This document shows positions 34,701 to 44,187 of a DNA stretch of 64,000 bases, piece by piece. The stretch is from Eutypa lata (taxonomy: Eukaryota; Ascomycota; Sordariomycetes; Xylariales; Diatrypaceae). Under the pieces are notes generated by a model. That model was given only the letters and a program-made list of their open reading frames with translations, was not told where the DNA came from and ran no database searches. Positions within the stretch are counted from its first letter, which is position 1, and every line of letters starts with the position of its first letter. A program made the position numbers and the translations under genes. The stretch is taken from the NCBI GenBank assembly GCA_022661535.1, contig JAKULF010000008.1, positions 496,001-560,000 on the forward strand, given 5' to 3'.

Positions 34701-36974
34701 GATCCGTAATGTCTCTAGCGTTGAACACGTGGATTCGGTAACCGGCACCGAGTCGATCTTTCAGCTCTACAGAAGAACCAGAAGCTCGTAAAGTACCCTT
34801 GGACAGAATCACGATGTGGTCCGCTAAGAGATCGGCCTCGTCCAGGAAATGGGTTGTCAGGATGATCGTCCTCTTGCCACGTTCCGCCAACAGGATATCC
34901 CAGATCTTTCGTCGGGACAGAGGATCGATGCCGGAAGAGACCTCGTCGACGCAGCAGACAGAACTACCACCCGTCAACATCATTCCGAGCTGGAGCTTCC
35001 TCTTCTGTCCTCCAGACAATGTCTTAGACATAGCCTTGATCTTGGGTCCGAGGTCGACCGAGTGAGCGAGAGCACGTATCTCCTCTTTCGAAGAGATGTT
35101 CTTAGGTGACTTGAGGCGGTTGAAAATCCTGATGTGCTCCTCGACCGTCAACTCGTCCCACATGACGTTCTTTTGCGGTGCAATGCCCAAACCACCTCTC
35201 CCGTCAATAGTAATCTGCCCGCTTGTCAGCCGGGTGATACCGGCAATCGAGTCGAGGGTCGTACTCTTCCCACTACCATTGGCGCCAAGCAGAGCGAGAA
35301 TTTCTCCTCGGGCAGCGGTTAGAGTAAGCTTATCGACGGCTACCACAGGTTCCTTTGGCGGTGAAATGAACGAGAACAAGCGACGTATGGGGCCTGGAGA
35401 ATAGATTTTCGTGATCGCCTCGAGCCGAACTGCCTCCTGTGGTGCTGTTTCACCAACTTTATCCTGGAGAATGACGCGGCCCTTTGTAGTACTACCGTGG
35501 ATTACCCTCTCAAGATATGCACCGAGAATCGGGTAGACAATGATCTGAATAATCAGGAATATCCAGAGGACAATGCCAGGCAACTCCCATGGGCTTGTAG
35601 GACCTGCTTTGCTGAGATCTGCAGGATCCGACGTCTTTTGGAACCTGGCAATCCAGGTAATATACCAGGTAAAATTGCAAGGTGTGAATAACAAGCTTAG
35701 CACGGTGACAGTTGCGGTGTTCGGCGAGTTTAGCACTTGGGCTAGGATAGCAAGAACGAGATATACTATAACGCCCATAATTCCGCTGAGCTGCGACCTC
35801 TTGAAGAAGGCTGCGCCTAATATCGATAGGGAAGCGAGCGCGAGCCCGCACAAGATGAAATAAATGACCACGATGGCGGCGTTCGAATCGATAAACACAC
35901 CGACCCATACGATCAAGGCCCCAATGATCCATCCTGGTAGGTACACCAGCGAGAAGGCGATATGATAGGATAGAAGTCTCGCGGCCTGGGGCTGCCACAT
36001 ATATTTTGTCGGCAGCATTGCATCAAGCAATTGCGACATGCCGGTCTCCCTTTCCGAAGCCATATGTCCGGTCATATGGTAGCAGACTCCTATCATCACG
36101 AGAACGAATGCGACGGCCATAAAATTCGACACCGATTGTTGATAAAGTTCCCGGATCCATTCTTCGCGCTCCGGCTGTGTCATCGGCGTATAGGGATATT
36201 CTTCGACGGTGACCCGAAGAGGGGACTGGCCAGACCCCACACTTGCGATGGCGGAATCCACCGCACGTTGGAGAGGGAGAGTGTATATCTGTGCATCGTT
36301 GTCGTCATTCCTTACATCGATCCTTGCACCTAACGCGCCGTCCGCTCGCAGAGTATAATTCCAGATGCCCCCTGTTCCCTCCGTGGGGGAGGAATGGAAT
36401 ACGACAGCACCGTAACATGATGTCGAGCCTCGAAGGGAACTTGCGCAGACGTAACCCAGATCAGAAGATGACGATAGCTTCGTTGCGTTCTTGCCAGCAC
36501 TGCTAACCGCATCTGCGACTATATCAATGACACGGTCGATCTCCCCTCCGTTCAAGCCACTATTAACAAACGCGACCGTTTCCCGTCCGACGTTGCTCGC
36601 CACAGCTAAACCATCTTCGAGTGCCCGGATAGCGCGCGGTTCGCCAATTCCGTGGTAGGCTGGGCTGACCTGTAATACCAGAGGTTAGCCATCGTGCCGC
36701 TCGCCATCTACATACGGGTGGGTGGTTCAAGGGGGTAGCCCGATGGAATACAAAAAACGGAACTAGATAATCCCGTTCGGCAAGCGGGCTCTCTCCCCCG
36801 GAGCAACCGGAACAAACAGGCAGGACTTACTGAGAAGTTGCGCGCGTAACTAAAGAAGGCTGCTAGGATAATGGGAAGAAGCAGAGCCCTAACAAACGTC
36901 GTGAAAGGATGGCGCACGAGAACGATCTTGAGGTTCTTGGCCGTTAGGGTCCAAGTCTGCCGAAAGAAAGACAT
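31777..36974 (-). CDS. Full-length ABCA-type ABC transporter
   Basis: Three exons on the minus strand, 36974..36831, 36669..33744 and 33656..31777, give 1649 residues. Splice sites are GTAAGT/TTACAG and GTAAGC/TTGCAG, and both junctions keep frame (ARNFS-VSPAYHG and STSDS-LNLFVYF). The order is TMD1-NBD1-TMD2-NBD2. Each half has a membrane span, a large loop, then about six spans. NBD1: Walker A GANGSGKST near 509, signature LSGGQKRKL near 597, Walker B ending CCVDEVSSG near 618. NBD2: LGPNGAGKST near 1309, LSGGNKRKL near 1409, LLLDEPSSG near 1433. The LSGG-x-KRKL signature is typical of subfamily A, whose members mostly move lipids or sterols; the substrate here is unknown. NBD1 has Val in place of the usual Pro after the catalytic DE. 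The C terminus is lysine-rich and ends KKKKA, compatible with a dilysine ER-retrieval signal. Its 5' end is 0.6 kb from the AT-rich island. Confidence 0.93.
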
Positions 36975-37578
36975 GCTAACTTTTATTTTTATTTTTTTTA
37001 AAGACGAACCGGAATCCTCGAAAGCCCCTCACGATGATCGTAGTGGAATGCGCTCAAGGCGCGATGGGCTGCCAATTGTATTCCAATTGTACGTACGTTA
37101 ATAAATCGATTCTTTTTTTAGTATACCATATACATATTCTATAATGTTATATTTGTACAGGTAAGGGAAAGAAAAAGAGCATCTTCATCGCAAGGATATC
37201 GCATCCGATTTCTGCGGAGTTGATGATGATGATGATGATAACTATGAAAGCTGACAGTCAGTCAGGCGCCAAGACCAAACAAATGCGACAAATTATAGAG
37301 AAGTACGTAGTTATAACTATGTAACTATGGCCGGTTAGGTGAAAAACAGATGTTCATACAACGGCTGAAACTGGATGAAACAAGAACAGAGAAAACATCG
37401 CCATCGTCCTGCCGACTAGTTAAGTAATATACATAAGTAGTTAACTACATACCCACCATAGAACGAAGAGTAGGTAGGTAGAATATCAAAATTCTACGAG
37501 GAGGATGCCATGCCATGCCATCAGGCATCCGTTTAACGAACAAGTTCGGAATTAAGATTTGGCGCCGGCTACCCTGAC
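36975..37578. other. Intergenic between ABC transporter and AT island
   Basis: Contains the upstream region of the ABC transporter gene, including a TTTATTTTTATTTTTTTT run (minus-strand A-rich leader) at 36980-37001, a GAT microsatellite near 37224-37240, and TAGGTAGGTA at 37471. No gene. Confidence 0.55.
37571..37578 (+). repeat. Candidate target-site duplication, left copy
   Basis: ACCCTGAC, repeated directly at 43286..43293. Each copy is 7 nt outside its inverted repeat. Confidence 0.5.
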
Positions 37579-37585
37579 CGCAAGC

Positions 37586-37624
37586 GTTATCCGGCCACCC
37601 GTTCGTTTGTACTGCAGGGGTGGC
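37586..37624 (+). repeat. Left terminal inverted repeat
   Basis: Starts GTTATCCGGCCACC and ends GCAGGGGTGGC. Reverse complement of 43240..43278 with a single C/T mismatch. Weaker similarity continues inward for about 12 nt (GGATTTTCG left against GGACTTCCG right), where the differences are C-to-T, as RIP would give. Confidence 0.85.
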
Positions 37625-37695
37625 ATGGATTTTCGGAGCGAATTTAGAAAAAGTAACGAATTCTTTCATTTCTTTTTTCTAGCTGCGTATCGCGC

Positions 37696-40600
37696 TTAAA
37701 ATAATAAGGTTTTAAAGTTATATAAAATTTATTAATATTTTTATACGTAATATCTTTTATTTATTTTTTATACGTTATATATAACGATTTTAAAATTATT
37801 ATAATAATTTTAAATTTATTAATTTTAAATTTTAAATTTTAAATTTTAAAAAGCTTTTATTTTAATAATTAATAATTATTAAATTTTTTTTTCGTTTTTT
37901 ATTATATTTATTTTATTAATTTTTTAATTTTTTAAATAAATGCGTTTTTTTATTTTAATTAATTAATAATATTATTATTTTTATTTTTATTTTATAAAAT
38001 AATTTTATAAAATTAATTTTAATTTAATAAATTAATTAATAAATAAATAACTTTTTAATTTATTTATAATAATATTATTTTTATTAATAAAGTTTTTTAA
38101 AAAGTTAATTAATAATATTATTTAAATAAAATTATTAATTATATTATTAATATAAAATAATAATACGTTTTAATTTTTAAATTAATATTATAATAAATTT
38201 TATAATAAATTAATAATTAAAAGTTTTAAAGTTATAAAATTTAATATAAAAAAGTTATTATATATAATAATAAATTTATTATTTAATTATTAATTATTAT
38301 TTTTTTTTATTAATTATTATATTTTATAATATTTATTTATTTTTTATTAAATTTATAATAAAGTTATTTTTAATTTAAAAGTTTAAATATTTAAAATATT
38401 AAACGTTTTTTTTTATTAAAACGTATAAAAAAAGTTAAGTTATTTTATATTATTTTATTAATTTATTATAAATTAAAACTTTATTAATTAATAACGATAA
38501 AATTAAATCTTTTAATTTTTTAATAAATAATTATAATATTAAAATTTTTAATTTTTCGATTAATAATTTTAAAAAAAATTTTTATTAATAAATTAAATAA
38601 TTATAAATACGTTATTAAATAAATAAAAAAATATAAAAACGTTTTAAAAAATTATATTTTTTAAGTTTATATATTTTAAATATTAATATATTTTATTTTT
38701 AAATTATATATTTAATTAATTTAACGTTATTATATAAGTTAAATAAAATTAATTTTATTTACGTTTAAAATTTCGTTATTAAAATAAATTTTTTAATTTA
38801 AAATTTTTTTTTAATAATTTAAATTATAATTTATTTAAAGTTTTAAAATCTTTTAATAAAAAGTTTAATAAATTTAATATAAAGTTAATATATAAATCGA
38901 AAATATTTAAATAATATTTAAAATTATCGATTTTATTATTTAAAGATTTTACGAAATAATAATAAAAAAAATTTAATTTTTTTATTATTTTTTTATTTAT
39001 TATAATAATTATATAAAAAAATAAATTTAAAAAATTAAAATTATAATAAAACTTAATTTATTATATACGTTTTAAAAAAAATAAATAATAAAATAATATT
39101 ATTAAAAAGTTTTTTCGTTATTAATATTATAAAAAACGTTTTTTTTTAATTTTTAAATTAATAAAATTTTAAATAAAAAATATAAATATAAAACGATTTA
39201 AAAAATTATTTAATATTAAGTTTATATTTACGTTTAATATTAAAATAATAATAAAGTTAATTTTTAAAATAATAATTATAAATATTATTATAAAAATCGT
39301 ATAAATATAAATTATATTAAAATATTTATAAATTTTTAAAAATAAATATAAAAATAACTTTATATTTAATAATTTTTAAAATTAATTAAAAATTAATTTT
39401 TCGATAAATAAAATATTTTAAAAATTTATAAAATATTAAAAACTTTTAATTTAAAATATATTAAAACTTTTTAAATTAAAAATATTCGTAATTTTTTATA
39501 AATTAAATTTAAAATAATTAATAAATTTTTATTTTAAATATTATTAATATATATAAATGCTTATAAAAATAAAAAAACTTAATTTATTAATATAAATAAA
39601 TAATTTTAAAAGTTTTTTTAAATTTATTATCGATATAATTATATTATTATTATTTATAATAATATATTTTTTATTAAATTAATATAAATTTATTAAAAAT
39701 TTATTTAAATATTAATTTAAAAAAAAATTTTTACGTTAATAAATTTTATTTATAATAATATAATATTTAAATAAATATAATATTTTTTTATTATTTTCGT
39801 TTATAATAAATATAATAATTAAATTTTATATATTTTTTTTATTTTAAATATTAAAATAACTTTATAATTTTTAAAGTTTTAAAAATAATTATTAATTAAA
39901 ACGATAATTTTAAATATAAATAAAAGTTAAAATATATATTAATAAATAATTTTAACGTTAAATAATTAATAATTTAACGTATTTTTAATATTCGTTATAA
40001 AAATAAATTTAATATATTTAAAGTTTAATATTTTTTATATATTCGTTATTATAAAAAAACTTTTTTTAAATAATATAAAAAATAAAGTTTTTTTAAAAAA
40101 ATATATAAATATATATTTAAAGCATTATATATTTATAAATTAAAAAATAAATATTTAAAATTTATAAATTATATTATTAATATTTATTAATAAATTAACG
40201 ATTAAATTAATATAAAATATTTACGACGTAAATAATAAATAAATATTATAAAATAAACGTATTAATTTCGTATAAAAATAATTTTTTTTTAATATATTAT
40301 AATAAATTTCGTTAAAACGTAATATTTTAAATTAAAATTTAATAATTTAAAATAATAAATATTTAATAATAATATTTTTTTTAATAACGTTTTTATTATT
40401 TAATATAATAAAGAAAATATATTTATTAAAATTAAAGTTATTATTAATAAATTTCGAAAAATTTAATTTTTTTTTAATAACGATTTTTTTAATTAAAGTT
40501 TAAAAATATTATTTTTTAATATATTAAATAAAATAAAAAAGTAATTTTAAATTATTTAATAATTTTTAAAAAATAAAAATAAAAATAATATAATTTATTA

Positions 40601-41928
40601 TAAAAAAAAATTATAATTTTTAAATTTAATAATATTAAAAAGTATTTTTAATTTTTATTATTAAATAATTTTCGTTTTATTTTAATGTTTTATTATATTT
40701 ATTATTAATATTAATAATAATAATTATTTTATAAATATATTTTTCTTTATTAATTATTATTTAAGTTTTTAATAAAATAATATTTTATTTAAGTTATTTA
40801 TTTATAAAAAAATAACGATTTTAATTTTTATTATAAAATAAAAAACTTTTTTTATAATAATAAATTAAATTATATTATTAATATTTTTTATTAATAAAAA
40901 ATTAATTTTGAAAAAATTATTAATAACTTTTAAAAAAAATTATATAAAATTTATAAGATTTTATAATAAATATTTATAACGTTATTTAAATATAAAACGA
41001 AAATAAAAATTTTAAAATTATAATATAAAGTTATTTTAAATATAATAAAATAATTTAATATAAAAAAAATTAATATTAATATATTATAATACGTAAAATA
41101 AAAAATATAAATTAAATAAATATATTTAATACGTTAAAAAAGCGTAAAATTAATATATTATAATTAAAATAAAAGAAATAAATTAAATAAATATATTTAA
41201 TATTTTAAAATAAATAATTTTAAATTAATATTTTTTAAATAAATAATTTTTTTAAATTTAATTTTATATATTTAAAAATAATTTTAAATTAAATAATTAT
41301 ATTAAATATATTTATTTTAATAATTTTATATATTTATAAATAATTTTAAATTAATTAAATATATTAAATATATTTATTTTAATAATTTTATATATTTATA
41401 AATAATTTTAAATTAAATAAATATATTAAATATATTTATTTTAATAATTTTATATATTTATAAATAATTTTAAATTAATTAAATATATTAAATATATTTA
41501 TTTTAATAATTTTATATATTTATAAATAATTTTAAATTAATTAAATATATTAAATATATTTATTTTAATAATTTTATATATTTATAAGTAATTTTAAATT
41601 AATTAAATATATTAAATATATTTATTTTAATAATTTTATATATTTATAAATAATTTTAAATTAAATAAATATATTAAATATATTTATTTTAATAACTTTA
41701 AATTAAATAAATATATTAAATATATTTATAAAAATAATTATATATTTTTTTAAAAAAAATATTTAATTTTTTTTTAATTTTTTAAAAAAAAAAATTTAAT
41801 TTAAATTAATATATATAATATATTAAAATAAAAATATATTATTATTATTATAATTATAATTTATTATAATTTAATATTATTAATATTTTTTTTAATAATT
41901 ATTATTTTTTTAAAATTATAATAATAAT

Positions 41929-41961
<33 letters not shown>

Positions 41962-43170
41962 GATAACGATAATAATAATAATAATAATAATAATAATATT
42001 TTCGTTAATATAACTTTTAAATTAAAATAATTTAATTTATAATTTTTTTTCGTTTTCGTTTTTTTTTATTTTTTAAAAAAAATAAAAACGATTTTAATTT
42101 TAATTTTAATAATTAATAATATATTTTTCGTTTTTTATTTTATTATATATTATAATAATTAATTAATTTTTATTTTTATTTTCGAAATAACTTAAACGAT
42201 TATTTAAAATATTTATAAATAAATTCGTTATTATTATATTATAAAATTAATGATTTTTTTTTATTTTTTTATTAAATTATTTAATTATAAAACTTTTTCG
42301 TAATTTTTTTTATAATTAACGAAAAAATAAAAAATTTAATTTTTTTTTTAAGTTTTAAATTTTAATTAAAATTTTAATATAACTTTATTATAAATTTTTA
42401 ATATTATTATATAATAAAAATATATTTATTATTATAATAAAAAAAACTTATAAAACGTTTACGTTAATTTATATATAAATAATAATAATTTTTATATAAA
42501 TTATATTTATAATAATTAAAAAGTTTATTATAAATATAAAAATTTATAATTTTATTATTATTATAATTATAATATTATTAATTATAATATAATTTTTAAT
42601 AATTTAATTTTAATTTTAATAATTTTTATTTTCGTTTTCGTTTTTATTTTAATAATTTTTATATTTATTTTTATATTATTAAACGATATATAATTTATTA
42701 AAATTTATATTATATATATTATTAATATAATTATTTAAATTTATAATTTAAATATTATTTTATATTAAAAAAATAATACGTAAAAATTAAAAAAAATATA
42801 AAAAATATTTTCGTATTTTATAAAAAAAAAATAATAAAAACGAAAAAAAAAAAATAATAATATTATTATTTTATAAAGTTTTAATAATATAAAAACGAAT
42901 TTAAAAAAAAAACGTTATTAATATTATTATAAATAATTTTAAGTTTTTTTTTAATTAAATATAAATTTATAATAATAACGATAATATTTTAATTTTAATA
43001 ATAAATATAATTTAAAATAAAAATAATATAAAAATAATATATTATTATTTTTTTTTATTAATTATTTTTTTAATTACGATTTTCGCGATTTTTTAATTAA
43101 TTAATAATTTTTATATATTTTCGATTTAAAATTATATAATTTTTTAATTAATCGATAATTTTTACATCTT
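37696..43170. other. Hyper-AT RIP tract
   Basis: About 5.5 kb of nearly G/C-free sequence with no open frames. Boundaries are sharp: normal composition changes to almost pure A/T within roughly 70 bp on both sides. Contains a 62-bp tandem repeat (41279-41740) and an AAT/GAT-type run (41930-41998, with two ACG steps) that may descend from a GAC/GAT microsatellite. Confidence 0.9.
41279..41740. repeat. 62-bp tandem repeat inside the AT tract
   Basis: About seven units with period 62, starting at 41279, 41341, 41403, 41465, 41527, 41589 and 41651, the last one broken by a deletion. Units begin TAATTTTAAATTAA and differ by single A/T changes (TTAATTAAA against TTAAATAAA). Confidence 0.85.
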
Positions 43171-43239
43171 TTCGATATCGAACTATGGTACGTACGTAAT
43201 GTATCTGGTACTTAGACGGAAAGGGTTGCGGAAGTCCTT

Positions 43240-43278
43240 GCCACCCCTGCAGTACAAACGAACAGGTGGCCGGATAAC
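43240..43278 (-). repeat. Right terminal inverted repeat
   Basis: Begins GCCACCCCTGCAG and ends GGCCGGATAAC; inverted partner of 37586..37624. Confidence 0.85.
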
Positions 43279-43285
43279 CATAGCC

Positions 43286-43293
43286 ACCCTGAC
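43286..43293 (+). repeat. Candidate target-site duplication, right copy
   Basis: ACCCTGAC, the direct partner of 37571..37578; separated from the right inverted repeat by CATAGCC. Confidence 0.5.
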
Positions 43294-44071
43294 AGCCCTG
43301 ACAATGCCCATTTGTTATTTAGTTAGTGGTGGTGGCTATGGGGCTTGGGTAAGGTGACAGGGGTCTTTTGGACCCCCCTTGGCAGCTTGGATGAACCCCA
43401 GACGGCACGCCATAAAAGTTTAAAACTCAAATCAGTTACAGGAGGCTGGCACGCTGGTTGGACATGCTGAAAAGATATACGTAGAACGGGGCACCTATTT
43501 AAGTATCGGGATATCTGGAAGTAAGTTAATATGTACTCATTTTACGTATTACACTGGCCGACTGATGAGTTATCTATCTATCATCACCTACATAACTACA
43601 TGACTTCCACTGGTGAGATCATGACCCAGATCGGTAACGCACGCCCAGAATCTGCCCAGAGATGCCAATGCCGCAAGGGTGGTTTGATCCTTGCTAGCAT
43701 AGGATCCAGCTGTCATCTCATCCGCCGATCGTCCGAAGTGATCATCCGAACGAAGTTCCTTAGCCGGAACTTTCACAGGAAGCTATTACGTAGACAATGC
43801 CTCCGCCAAAGTTAATGACAATGTATTACATGATGCATAGTTAGATAATGTCTTCATTATTGAGTGATAGCGCATCAACCATATAAGAAATGGTGCATAT
43901 TAGTAGTTGCTTTTAGAAAGCCCGTCAAGGACTATCTTAGATAGGTAGTTACATATGAAGACATAACGTTAGGGAGACATAGCCCTGATCCGTATAACAC
44001 AGGGTACGACGGTGAGATGCCAATGCCCAGCTACGTCGGGCGTTCAGTCAACGACAAATCCTCCTGCATAA
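43294..44071. other. Intergenic with hairpins next to the island
   Basis: No gene. Contains the downstream arm of an 11-bp inverted repeat (CCATAGCCACC at 43278-43288, GGTGGCTATGG at about 43330-43340) and a GGGGTC-TTTTG-GACCCC hairpin at about 43362-43379. A 94-residue plus-strand frame at 43531 has no recognisable character. Confidence 0.6.
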
Positions 44072-44144
44072 CTAATCCTCATCTACCAAAAAGCCCCCTC
44101 CTATATCGCTATCCTCACTTTGATGCGCAGCCACTCCGGCCTCG

Positions 44145-44187
<43 letters not shown>

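Larger units (their letters stand above)
37579..43285. mobile_element. RIP-destroyed DNA transposon candidate (AT-rich island)
   Basis: A 5.7-kb block bounded by 39-bp inverted repeats (37586..37624 and 43240..43278, 38 of 39 matching). At exactly 7 nt outside each repeat lies the same octamer ACCCTGAC, in direct orientation (37571..37578 and 43286..43293), as expected for a target-site duplication. Between about 37696 and 43170 the DNA is almost pure A/T; remaining C is nearly always in CpG or CpT, and CpA, TpG, CC and GG are almost absent, the mark of repeat-induced point mutation. No frame survives. An 8-bp duplication would fit a hAT element; if one mismatch is allowed the direct repeat extends to 11 bp (GCYACCCTGAC), which would fit a Mutator-like element. 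The class is therefore open. That the island is RIP-affected is strong; that the repeats belong to the same element is inference. Confidence 0.65.

Noticed and set aside
41279..41740. CRISPR-like regular array
   Set aside because: A eukaryotic tandem repeat with contiguous 62-bp units and no spacers, in RIP DNA; not a CRISPR array.
43531..43815. 94-residue frame between the AT island and RAD4
   Set aside because: No domain and poor start context. Transposase remnants were considered but nothing resembles one.
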